Source of the DNA: Pelotomaculum sp. UBA3102
GTDB taxonomy: Bacteria > Bacillota > Desulfotomaculia > Desulfotomaculales > Pelotomaculaceae
Reading direction: 5' to 3'
Assembly (NCBI GenBank): GCA_002365865.1
Contig: DFAQ01000058.1
Location: 1-56,524 of the forward strand
Length of the DNA stretch: 56,524 nucleotides
Below, one piece after another: positions 42,632 through 49,508 of this stretch; positions within the stretch are counted from its first letter, which is position 1; every line of letters begins with the position of its first letter. A program made the translations under genes and the position numbers. A model generated the notes under the pieces. It was not told where the DNA came from. It searched no databases and worked only from the letters and a program-made list of their open reading frames with translations.

Positions 42632-42991
42632 GTGGATAAAATTATGCTCGCAGGAATGGAGTTTTACGGGTATCACGGGACCCTGCCCGAAGAACGGGCA
42701 CTGGGACAGCGCTTTATAGTGGATGTGGAGCTTTACCTGGATTTAAGCCGGGCGGGAAAATCCGACAACCGTGATCACACGGTAAATTACGCCAGTGTCT
42801 TGCGCCTGGTGGAGTCAATCGTCAGCGGGCGCCCTTGCAATTTAATCGAATCAGTGGCGGAAGCGATTGCCGCCGCTGTATTGGAGCGCTTTCCCGTGAC
42901 AGAAACACTGGTGCGCGTAAAAAAACCCCAGACGCCGGTGCCGGGGCACTTTACCTGGATGGCCGTGGAAATAAAGCGGAAAAAACCATAA
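42632..42991 (+). CDS. folB: Dihydroneopterin aldolase
   Basis: FolB cleaves dihydroneopterin to 6-hydroxymethyl-dihydropterin and glycolaldehyde. The 119-residue protein begins MDKIMLAGMEFYGYHGTLPEE, given as GMEFYGYHGTLPEERALGQ, and has VDVELYLDLSRAGKSDN and NYASVLRLV. GTG 42632 has AGAAGGGG about 8 bases upstream; the frame is open far upstream inside folP, but that part is a shadow. The next fol gene, folK, comes only after a three-gene module. Confidence 0.96.
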   Translation: MDKIMLAGMEFYGYHGTLPEERALGQRFIVDVELYLDLSRAGKSDNRDHTVNYASVLRLVESIVSGRPCNLIESVAEAIAAAVLERFPVTETLVRVKKPQTPVPGHFTWMAVEIKRKKP

Positions 42992-42998
42992 TTCACCC

Positions 42999-43027
42999 TT
43001 GACAAGATAATTATTTTTTTCTAATAT
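42999..43027 (+). promoter_or_regulatory. Sigma-A promoter and possible PadR operator of the cysteine-pair module
   Basis: TTGACA at 42999-43004 and TAATAT at 43022-43027 are spaced by 17 bases, just past the folB stop. ATACAT (43026-43031) and ATGTAT (43056-43061) form an inverted pair overlapping the start site, with a palindromic ATGCAT at 43041 between them. This is the kind of site PadR proteins use for autoregulation. Confidence 0.7.
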
Positions 43028-43059
43028 ACATTTATGGGTAATGCATATAGGATATATGT

Positions 43060-43425
43060 ATGGGGGTGGTGATTATAAAGTACCAGTCGGAACAATACTG
43101 GAACAGCCTGATCAGAATGAGTTTATCCCGTTTCTTTATCTTAAGGGTGTTGTGCTGCCGATCTTTGCACGGTTACGAAATTACCAGGGAGGTAGCCTCA
43201 TTAACAGAAGGCTGTTGCGCACCGACCGAAGGCAGCTTGTATCCTGTTCTGCACGAGTTCGAGCGAAACGGTTTAGTTGTTTCTCAGCTCCAGGTAGTCG
43301 ATAACCGGGAGCGCAAAGTCTATACCCTGACCAAACAAGGGGTTGCCGCCTATGAAACCGCTGCCGGGGCTTGGTGCAGGGCAGCCCGCTATATTCTTGC
43401 AGATGTTAAAGATGTTGATAAATAA
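43060..43425 (+). CDS. PadR-family regulator with two vicinal cysteine pairs
   Basis: A 121-residue PadR winged-helix protein: LHGYEITREVASLTEG, PTEGSLYPVLHEFERNGLV and RKVYTLTKQGVAAYE are family hallmarks. It carries CysCys at 32-33 (RVLCCRSLHG) and again at 52-53 (TEGCCAPTEG), at positions that flank the recognition helix. This suggests sensing of a thiol-binding metal or metalloid. The start may be ATG 43060 or GTG 43069. It is followed after 26 bases by a permease. The ligand is unknown. Confidence 0.85.
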   Translation: MGVVIIKYQSEQYWNSLIRMSLSRFFILRVLCCRSLHGYEITREVASLTEGCCAPTEGSLYPVLHEFERNGLVVSQLQVVDNRERKVYTLTKQGVAAYETAAGAWCRAARYILADVKDVDK

Positions 43426-43451
43426 GAAGTGAAAATTTTGGGGGCAATGAT

Positions 43452-44379
43452 ATGTTTGCATTAAACAATCTTACTGAGGCGGGGAGGTTTTTTCTGGTTA
43501 TTTCCGGGGAACTGGTCCTGCTGTTTATCGGGGTTACTTTTCTGGTAGGGTTGCTGCAGGAATTTATTCCCCCCGAAACTATTCAAAAGATGCTTACAAG
43601 GCAGAAAAAGTTCGTGGGGAACATTATCGGGACGGCATTGGGAGCGCTGACACCTTTTTGCTCCTGTTCAACCATCCCCATCCTGGTCGGTCTGTTAAAC
43701 GGGGGCGCCCCCTTTGGGGCAGCCATGTCTTTCCTGGTAGCATCCCCGTTGCTGAACCCGGTCATTTTGGGCTTGTTTTTAAGCCTGCTGGGATTGAAAA
43801 TCACTGCTATTTATGCAGGGATCACTTTTTTAGCTGCCGTGGGCACAGGCATGTTGTGGGAAAAAATGGGGTTGGCCGATCAATATAAGAAAGTCATGGT
43901 GCGGCGGGGATGTTGTTCCGCTGCCGGTGTGGGGGATATTGCTGCTGTTGCGGATACACCTGCATTAGGAGACAAGTTGAAGCGGGCCGGTGAAATGGCC
44001 TGGTCTTTGTTCCGTCAGGTTTTTCCCTACCTGTTGTTGGGTGCGGCGATCGGGGCATTTATTTACAGTTTTGTGCCGGAAGCGCTGGTAGTCAGGGCGG
44101 CCGGACCCGGTAACCCACTGGCGGTACCGGTGGCGGCCCTGATCGGTATACCGATGTATATAAGGGCGGAAACCATTATCCCCATCAGTGCCGTACTGTT
44201 GGGTAAAGGAATGAGCATCGGGGCGGTGATGGGCCCTGATTGTCGGTGGTGCCGGGGCCAGTATACCGGAACTGATCATCCTGGCCTCTATCTTTCGCCG
44301 TAAATTATTAGTTTGGTTCATTGTGACTATCCTGGTGGTGGCTGTTTTGGCCGGGTACGGCTTTAATTTTATATTTTAA
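43452..44379 (+). pseudogene. DUF318/ArsP-type permease, frameshifted near the 3' end
   Basis: A permease of the DUF318 family (ArsP or SO_0444 Cu/Zn-type transporters), about eight membrane helices. TPFCSCSTIPILVGLLNGGAP, read as FCSCSTIPILVGLLNGG, and FLVASPLLNPVI are family hallmarks. A central loop carries RRGCCSAAG. The main frame (43452-44303) goes wrong after GKGMSIGAVM. Dropping one G of the run at 44231-44233 restores ALIVGGAGASIPELIILASI and then a final membrane helix to TAA 44379. So the gene is full length except for one extra base. It may be a true lesion or a sequence error. Confidence 0.85.
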
Positions 44380-44419
44380 ACTAATGACTTCAAAAGACTT
44401 GGGATTGGAGGAATTGCCA

Positions 44420-44587
44420 ATGGCCGACATAAAAAAAGAAAAGCGTAAAAGTCTGTGGGAGTTGTTTAAGAAGAAGAAAAAGGGTTGCTGTGACCTGGAA
44501 ATAGTAGAGGTCGAGGATAAGCCCAAGAAAAAAAAGGGTTGCTGTGAAAATGAAATATTGCCGGCAGAAGACGGAAACAACCAGTAA
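44420..44587 (+). CDS. Small lysine-rich protein with two CysCys repeats
   Basis: A 55-residue protein from ATG 44420, which has GGAGG 8 bases upstream (the frame extends to 44384). It holds two similar units: KKKKKGCCDLEIVEVED (about 17-33) and KKKKGCCENEILPAED (about 36-51). Each has a Lys run, GCC and an acidic end; Cys pairs are 23-24 and 41-42. It has no signal peptide. I know no named family. With the PadR and permease it forms a module in which all three proteins carry CC pairs, so a cytoplasmic metal or metalloid chaperone or sink is a reasonable guess. Confidence 0.75.
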   Translation: MADIKKEKRKSLWELFKKKKKGCCDLEIVEVEDKPKKKKGCCENEILPAEDGNNQ

Positions 44588-44610
44588 AGAACTTACCCGG
44601 AGGAAAGCTT

Positions 44611-45117
44611 ATGTTAAGTAGGGCCTACATCGGAGTTGGCAGCAACCTGGGTGATAGAGAGGGCCATATAAAAAAGGCCCTGGAGTTGTTGCACCGGTCA
44701 CCGGGGATGAGGGTGAAGCAGGTCGCCTCTCTTTACCTCACCGAACCGGTGGGTTATGCCGGGCAGGAATGGTTCTTAAATACAGTGGCCGAGTTGGAAA
44801 CCGGCCTTGAGCCCCGGGAACTGCTTGTCCTCCTCCTGGAGACAGAAAAAAAACTCGGCCGGGTACGTACCGTGCGTTGGGGTCCGCGGACGGTCGACCT
44901 GGACCTGCTGGTTTTCGGTGAGGAAAAGATCGCTCAACCCGGCTTGGTGGTGCCGCACCCCCGCATGTGCGAGCGGGCCTTTGTCATGGTGCCTTTGGCC
45001 GAACTGAAACCCGGCTTGAAGATTCCGGGGGCCGGCAAAGCGGCCGAATTGGCTGCGGCGCTGGCCATGGAACAGCCGGTAAAAAGAGTGGGTCACATTC
45101 AGTTTGATCAAAAATGA
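44611..45117 (+). CDS. folK: HPPK (6-hydroxymethyl-dihydropterin pyrophosphokinase)
   Basis: FolK pyrophosphorylates 6-hydroxymethyl-dihydropterin with ATP, giving the substrate of FolP. The 168-residue protein begins AYIGVGSNLGDREGHI. It has YLTEPVGYAGQEWFLNTVAE, the signature RWGPRTVDLDLLVFG with the two Mg-binding Asp residues, and VPHPRMCERAFVMVPL. CGGAGGAAAGC precedes the ATG. It may be transcribed from the PadR promoter as well as from the fol promoter. A strong terminator follows. Confidence 0.97.
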   Translation: MLSRAYIGVGSNLGDREGHIKKALELLHRSPGMRVKQVASLYLTEPVGYAGQEWFLNTVAELETGLEPRELLVLLLETEKKLGRVRTVRWGPRTVDLDLLVFGEEKIAQPGLVVPHPRMCERAFVMVPLAELKPGLKIPGAGKAAELAAALAMEQPVKRVGHIQFDQK

Positions 45118-45134
45118 TAAAGATAAGGCAAATA

Positions 45135-45174
45135 AAAAGGGACAAACCGCCTTCCCAGGCGGTTTGTCCCTTTT
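45135..45174. terminator. Strong bidirectional terminator after folK
   Basis: AAAAGGGACAAACCGCC and GGCGGTTTGTCCCTTTT form a perfect 17-bp stem with a TTCCCA loop, A-rich on the left and T-rich on the right. Confidence 0.92.
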
Positions 45175-45215
45175 CCGGTTTATAACTGTATTAAGAAAGA
45201 TTGTTTCCTGCTAGC

Positions 45216-45285
45216 TGTGAATAAGTAATTGCCATGCTATTATAAAACACCAAGGTTATAAATCGCCCGTAGGGTGATTTTGTTC
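45216..45285 (+). repeat. Intergenic repeat unit 1 (without hairpin insert)
   Basis: A 70-bp unit: TGTGAATAAGTAATTGC, then AACACCAAGGTTATAAATCG, then CCCGTAGGGTGATTTTGTTC. It recurs at 45318-45592, where the same left and right parts are split by a ~213-bp nested hairpin at the ACACCAAGGT point. The right part contains a small hairpin, AATCGCCC/GGGTGATT, followed by TTTGTT, that may terminate transcription. Confidence 0.8.
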
Positions 45286-45317
45286 AGGTATTAGGAAAAT
45301 ATGCTTTTGTAATTGTT

Positions 45318-45592
45318 GTGGATAAGTAATTGCGTTACTATGATGAAATACCTTGGTGTTGAAGGTAGCGAGCGATATTGCGAGAGCGTCGCAAGTGAAC
45401 TAGGCGAAGTGAGGAAGCGATATTGGATGAGCGGCCAAGGATGGCCGCGAAAGCCTGAACCGTAACAGGATGTGAGTTGAAGGCGGTCCAATATCGCCCG
45501 AAACGAGCCTTTAGTTCACTCGACGCGAAGCACTCTGAGCGAGCGAGTTTCAACACCAAGGTCTATAAGTCGCCCGCAGGGTGATTTTGTTC
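45318..45592 (+). repeat. Intergenic repeat unit 2 carrying a ~213-bp nested hairpin element
   Basis: The unit resembles 45216-45285 but contains an element at about 45350-45562. Nested perfect arms are: ACCTTGGTGTTGAA (45350) with TTCAACACCAAGGT (45549), 14 bp; GCGTCG (45386) with CGACGC (45521); AGTGAACTA (45394) with TAGTTCACT (45512), 9 bp; GCGATATTGGA (45417) with TCCAATATCGC (45487), 11 bp; and an inner GCGGCCA/TGGCCGC hairpin at 45431-45448. It lacks a convincing frame. It could be a MITE-like element or a structured RNA. Confidence 0.85.
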
Positions 45593-45647
45593 GTATATAG
45601 ATTCGGGTCCGGTACATCATAAGTTTATATGATAGGCGGTGATAAAA

Positions 45648-46234
45648 ATGGTGTTTGTACCGAAGAGAGTCATTTTGAACGGGAAGCCCTGGAATATCCC
45701 CTCGGGAAAAAACTTTTTGGTTATTTCAAGGATAAAGGTACGGAAACAAGTTTTACCTCCTCGCATAACCGGGTTACCGGCATTTCCGGGAAAACCCGGG
45801 CCGAAGGATATTTTGAAGGGAAAAGGACGCTGGTGGTAGGGGTGCGGCGGATCATGACTTTTGAAAAGTGCCGGCCGTCGGCCCATTTCCAGCTGCCCCT
45901 GGCCACGTCCTGTCCCGGTAAGTGTAAATACTGCTACCTTATGACCAACCTGGGGAAAAAACCTTACCTGCGGGTTTACGTGAATGTTGAAGAAATATTA
46001 AGCTCGACCCGGGGGTATATTGAAAAAAGAATCCCCGGAATTACTGTTTTTGAAGGAGCCGCCACTTCCGATCCGCTTCCGGTGGTGGATGAGGAATCCA
46101 GAACCTTTAAATTCGGCCAGTTCGGGTACGGCAAGTATGTATATGCCCGGGAATTATATCAAGAAATTAACGCGTATTTTGCCGGCCTGGTGAAAGAGTT
46201 TTTACCCGGTGCCCAAATCGAGTATTTGGTTTAA
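45648..46234 (+). pseudogene. splB: Spore photoproduct lyase remnant (frameshift plus internal deletion)
   Basis: SplB is the radical SAM enzyme that reverses spore photoproduct in DNA. ATG 45648 opens MVFVPKRVI, the normal SPL start, but this frame is lost at the T run near 45671-45674. One missing T would join it to the other frame, FEREALEYPLGKKLFGYFKD, which runs to 46234. The 4Fe-4S motif CPGKCKYC is intact. After FEGAATSDPLPV the sequence jumps to TFKFGQFGYGKYVYARE, the C-terminal end of the family. About 140-155 residues of the barrel are missing. The remaining product would be about 195 residues against about 340 normally. Confidence 0.88.
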
Positions 46235-46235
46235 A

Positions 46236-47747
46236 TCACGGTTTTTCTTTTAAAAGCAGGCGGGCATAGGAAAGGGCTTCTTTCCTGTTTGTGACCTCGC
46301 TGCGTACCTGGGCTTCGGATATTTTTTTCAATAGCTCGCCCAGTTTTTTAGAAGGAGGGAGCCCCAGGGTTTCCATCAGTTCGGTTCCTTTTACCAGGAC
46401 CGGCGGATTTACGTAGGTTTCCGGCTCAAAGTAGTATTTGTTCAAAAATTCCCCGATAAAGGTGCGGTACAGGGCCAGGTCCGGTTCATTCCCGCTGGAA
46501 GTGTAGGTAGCGGTGACATCGGCCAGGGAAAGGAGCAGCACATCGGTGGAGTCCGGGCCCAGTTTTTTAAAAAAACGGTGCCTAGAAACCGGGCAGACCG
46601 GTTGGTTAATGAAAAGGTACAGCGGGTACATGTGGTTTTCCACCAGTTTTTTCAGGTATGATGCTTCCGACCGGCTGATTTTGAGCCTCCGGGCGAATTC
46701 GTCCACATATACGACGCCGGCACCGTAGTGTTTCGGGAAGGTTATGCGTCCGTCTGCCAGTGTCTTGGCGGTATCTACCTTGCCTGCGTCGTGTAACAGG
46801 GCGGCGAGCTTTATTAATTGGATGCGCCGGTGTCCGGCGGGAAGCTTGCTGTCCAGGTGGTTTAAAATTTTTTCCCGTAATTCTTTACCGCGATTGGTGG
46901 TCAATATGCCGTCAGTGTTTAAATCAAGGCACATATCCTCGAGGAATTTATACGTTTTCAAGGTATGGATCCAGACTGTATCTACATGGTAATTATTCTG
47001 CTGCGTAAGTTTCATTTTTTCCGTGACCGGCAGGACTTCGAACAAAACCCCGATCGCGTCCATTGTGGCCAGCCAGGGGTATGACTCCGGAACGGCCAGG
47101 ATGCCCAGCAGTTCTTCCCATATTCGTTCTCCCGCCACTTCGTGAAGCAACCAGCGGTCGCGTTCCATCATTTTAATCGTTTCCGGCCTGATGAAAAAAT
47201 TAAGCTTGCACGCCAGGCGTAATCCCCGCAAAATGCGGACCGGATCGGACTCAAACACATAATCGCTGACAGTTCTGATAAGCTTGTTGGCTATATCTGC
47301 CAGTCCGCCGTGAGGGTCAATGATTGCTTGGTGCCAGTGCCGGCGTGCGGAATTTTTCCGGTCCGGGTTGCCCCTTTCCGCGCGTAAATAAGTAAGATAT
47401 TCAGAAAGTTCCAGGGCCATGGCATTAATGGTAAAATCCCGGTGGGACAGGTCCTCTTCCAGGCTCCATCCCTTCAGGGCAGCGAAATCGATTTGCCACT
47501 TTGCTTTACCGTGTTCAAGCACCACCCTGGCCACGCCGTTTATTTTGTCCAGAGGAATATAGGTAGCTGCTAAAATTTCAGCTATTTTACGGGCGAAGCT
47601 TAGGGCATCGCCGCTTACGACAAAATCCAGGTCATGACCGGGGTTTCCCAGGTACAGATCCCGTAAAAATCCGCCGGTTAGGTAAATCACTTTATTTTCA
47701 CCGGCCGCCAGGCCGGATATTTTCGTTAAGACGCTGTTCATGAACAA
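46236..47747 (-). CDS. CCA-adding enzyme/poly(A) polymerase family protein with HD domain
   Basis: A class II tRNA nucleotidyltransferase-like enzyme, which adds CCA (or A) to tRNA 3' ends. The nucleotidyltransferase head has YLTGGFLRDLYLGNPGHDLDFVV with the Asp-x-Asp metal site, then DLSHRDFTINAMAL. A head-to-tail RNA-binding region with DPVRILRGLRLACKL follows. The C-terminal half carries an HD phosphohydrolase motif (LAALLHDAGKVDT). TTG 47747 has GGAGGT 7 bases upstream; ATG 47741 and GTG 47762 are alternatives. Whether it makes the full CCA cannot be told. It faces splB, with one base between stops. Confidence 0.92.
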   Translation of the reverse strand: MFMNSVLTKISGLAAGENKVIYLTGGFLRDLYLGNPGHDLDFVVSGDALSFARKIAEILAATYIPLDKINGVARVVLEHGKAKWQIDFAALKGWSLEEDLSHRDFTINAMALELSEYLTYLRAERGNPDRKNSARRHWHQAIIDPHGGLADIANKLIRTVSDYVFESDPVRILRGLRLACKLNFFIRPETIKMMERDRWLLHEVAGERIWEELLGILAVPESYPWLATMDAIGVLFEVLPVTEKMKLTQQNNYHVDTVWIHTLKTYKFLEDMCLDLNTDGILTTNRGKELREKILNHLDSKLPAGHRRIQLIKLAALLHDAGKVDTAKTLADGRITFPKHYGAGVVYVDEFARRLKISRSEASYLKKLVENHMYPLYLFINQPVCPVSRHRFFKKLGPDSTDVLLLSLADVTATYTSSGNEPDLALYRTFIGEFLNKYYFEPETYVNPPVLVKGTELMETLGLPPSKKLGELLKKISEAQVRSEVTNRKEALSYARLLLKEKP

Positions 47748-47762
47748 AGAAACGACCTCCAC

Positions 47763-48050
47763 TGTAAGATTATTGAGACTGTTTATTTATTATAACATTT
47801 TTTTTGCCTGGTAGATAAAGGCGGTACTTTATTATGAATTTTAATTAAAAAGTAAAATTGGCTAGTTAAATGCTAAATAGCCATAATGATACCAGAATAC
47901 AAGTTATTTACCCACATTTATACATATTAGAGGTTAAGATCGCGCCGGTACTTGTATTATTTGCCATAATAAATATATAGTGTTCAAGTTTCCTTTGGTA
48001 TGCAACATACATAGCTTGGAGAAATGAAAAATTTAAGAGGAGAGAACTAA
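47763..48050. other. AT-rich intergenic region without recognised gene
   Basis: About 290 bases between divergent genes, rich in A and T. I see no RNA gene, long inverted repeat or convincing promoter in it, apart from ATAAT-rich stretches that could hold sporulation promoters. AGAGGAGAG at the right end is the ribosome binding site of the next frame. Confidence 0.5.
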
Positions 48051-48317
48051 ATGATTCGGGAAATAACGATCTTGCCGGGTCTGGATAAATCAGGGGTAAA
48101 GGAGCATTATGCCAACATTACCTTAAGTGCCGGTGAAACCATATCCATCGTGGGACCGACCGGAAGCGGAAAAACTGCTTTTATAACCGATATCGAACTT
48201 TTGGCCCAGGAGGATACTTCCACCAGGCGCAGCGGGTTGGTCAATATGGCCTTGCAGAAGAGCTGCGGTCTGTACGTGCGTATTGAGGACATCCGGCTCC
48301 TGGCCGGGAAGGATTAA
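48051..48317 (+). CDS. ATPase fragment with Walker A motif (probably truncated)
   Basis: An 88-residue frame with a good ribosome binding site (GAGGAGAG). Residues 20-45 read ITLSAGETISIVGPTGSGKT followed by AFITDIELLAQED, a Walker A P-loop like ABC-type ATPases. There is no ABC signature, Walker B or switch histidine, and the frame stops at 88 residues. The joint after TSTRR may mark an internal deletion. The following frames do not continue the domain. It is either a remnant or an unusually small P-loop protein. I do not recognise a function. Confidence 0.5.
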   Translation: MIREITILPGLDKSGVKEHYANITLSAGETISIVGPTGSGKTAFITDIELLAQEDTSTRRSGLVNMALQKSCGLYVRIEDIRLLAGKD

Positions 48318-48360
48318 CCGGGTGCAGGATATAAAAACGGCTAAAATTTTTCTAAAACAA

Positions 48361-48389
48361 TTGTCCAATCCGGGGGTTTATGATAAAAT
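48361..48389 (+). promoter_or_regulatory. Sigma-A-type promoter of the pantothenate operon
   Basis: TTGTCC at 48361-48366 and TAAAAT at 48384-48389 are spaced by 17 bases. Transcription would begin near 48396, at the foot of the first leader hairpin. Confidence 0.6.
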
Positions 48390-48395
48390 GAAAAT

Positions 48396-48549
48396 TACTT
48401 CAGGGTGGTATCCACCGGAACCACACCTGTGAAAGGTTGTTTGACCGTAAAAATCAGTGTTGTTTACCGCTTGGAGCCGGAACGGACCGAGACGGGAGGT
48501 ATAAGGGGTAACAATGCCTTTCGGGCTTTCCGGAAGGTATTTTATTTTT
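48396..48549 (+). promoter_or_regulatory. Structured leader of the pan operon, class unknown
   Basis: The leader begins with a 9-bp hairpin with one bulged A: CAGGGTGGT (48401-48409) with ACCACACCTG (48420-48429). It ends in the terminator at 48513-48549. Between them lies about 80 bases with further pairing potential. The first gene starts about 70 bases after the terminator. This is the layout of a transcription attenuator, but it matches no riboswitch class I can name. AGGGTGG recalls a T-box, but the rest of a T-box is missing. Confidence 0.5.
48513..48549 (+). terminator. Leader terminator upstream of the pan operon
   Basis: AATGCCTTTCGGG and TCCGGAAGGTATT form a 13-bp stem with three G-T pairs and a CTT loop, followed by TTATTTTTG. 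Confidence 0.75.
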
Positions 48550-48620
48550 GTTCCTCCCTGACGGAAAATGATGAAATGCATCGGCTTTCATCGAATACCT
48601 GAAACATGGGAGGTATGCTT

Positions 48621-49508
48621 TTGAATAAACCTAAAATTGCAGTGGTAGGAGCGGGAAAAGTAGGTTCCGCCCTGGCTTGCTTGTTACACCGCCGGGGATA
48701 CCCGGTGGCGGGCATTGCCAGCAGGAGTATTTCCTCGGCCGGACGTGTAGCGCGGGAGTTGCATGCCGGGTATACAGACCGGCCCGAAGAGGTAACCCGT
48801 GAAGCCGGTATCGTTTTTATAACCACCCCTGACCGGGAAATCGCGGGGGTTGCCGCCGGTATTGCCCGGCGGGAAGGTTTCCGGCCCGGGCAGGTGGTTT
48901 TCCACACCAGCGGGGTGCACTCAGCCGACGAAATTGACGCGGTGCGCCGTTGCGGTGCTTTCGCAGCCTCACTGCACCCGCTTCAGTCTTTAGCCGATTT
49001 TAAAACGGCCCTGGAGCATTTACCCGGATCATATTTTGCCCTGGAGGGTGACAGAGAGGCCCTGCCCGTGGCGGAACAAATTGTAAAAGACCTGGGAGGG
49101 AAAAGTTTTTTTATCGCTCCCGAGGACAAGGCATTATACCATGCCGCCGCCGTGATAGCCTCGAACTACCTGGTATCCTTAATGCACCTGGCCACCGGGC
49201 TTTACGGGCGTTTCGGCCTGACCCGGGAAGAGGCGTTTCGGGCGTTATCCCCGCTGGTTCTGGGTACAATAAATAATATTGCGCGGGTAGGTCCCGCTGC
49301 GGCACTGACCGGACCGGTGTCAAGAGGTGACGGTACTACGCTGGAAGGACACCTGGAAGTTTTAAAAGAGGTGGGCGGCCTGGAACTGGAGATCTACCGC
49401 CGGTTGGGCCTTTATACCGTCAAGGTGGCGCTGGAAAAAGGAAGCATCAGTGCCGGGCAGGGGGAGACCCTGGCCGGTATATTCGAGGAGGTTAAAAATA
49501 ATGAGTAA
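48621..49508 (+). CDS. Rossmann-fold/DUF2520 protein, PanG-like ketopantoate reductase candidate
   Basis: A 295-residue NAD(P)-dependent oxidoreductase-like protein. The N-terminal Rossmann domain begins KIAVVGAGKVGSALACLLHR. The DUF2520 C-terminal helical domain has LHPLQSLADF and ALYHAAAVIASNYLVSLMHL. It is first in an operon with panB, panC and panD, which otherwise lacks a ketopantoate reductase (panE). A DUF2520-like enzyme, PanG, was shown to reduce ketopantoate in Francisella. That makes this a strong candidate, by context. TTG 48621 has GGGAGG 7 bases upstream; ATG 48606 lacks one. It overlaps panB by 8 bases. Confidence 0.8.
   Translation: MNKPKIAVVGAGKVGSALACLLHRRGYPVAGIASRSISSAGRVARELHAGYTDRPEEVTREAGIVFITTPDREIAGVAAGIARREGFRPGQVVFHTSGVHSADEIDAVRRCGAFAASLHPLQSLADFKTALEHLPGSYFALEGDREALPVAEQIVKDLGGKSFFIAPEDKALYHAAAVIASNYLVSLMHLATGLYGRFGLTREEAFRALSPLVLGTINNIARVGPAAALTGPVSRGDGTTLEGHLEVLKEVGGLELEIYRRLGLYTVKVALEKGSISAGQGETLAGIFEEVKNNE

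Noticed and set aside
45338..45559. Reverse-strand frames of 66-73 codons across the hairpin element
   Set aside because: They follow from the palindromic sequence, have no ribosome binding site and resemble no protein.
45639..45839. A separate 66-codon gene at the splB start
   Set aside because: Its first residues are the SPL N-terminus and the rest is out of frame, so it is part of the damaged splB.
48396..48440. T-box riboswitch before the pan operon, suggested by AGGGTGG
   Set aside because: The T-box core should lie next to the terminator. Here the motif is over 100 bases upstream, with no Stem I or AG-box, and the genes are not aminoacyl-tRNA or amino-acid genes.
48405..48602. A 65-codon forward frame inside the pan leader
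   Set aside because: It overlaps the first leader hairpin and the terminator, resembles no family, and has no ribosome binding site.
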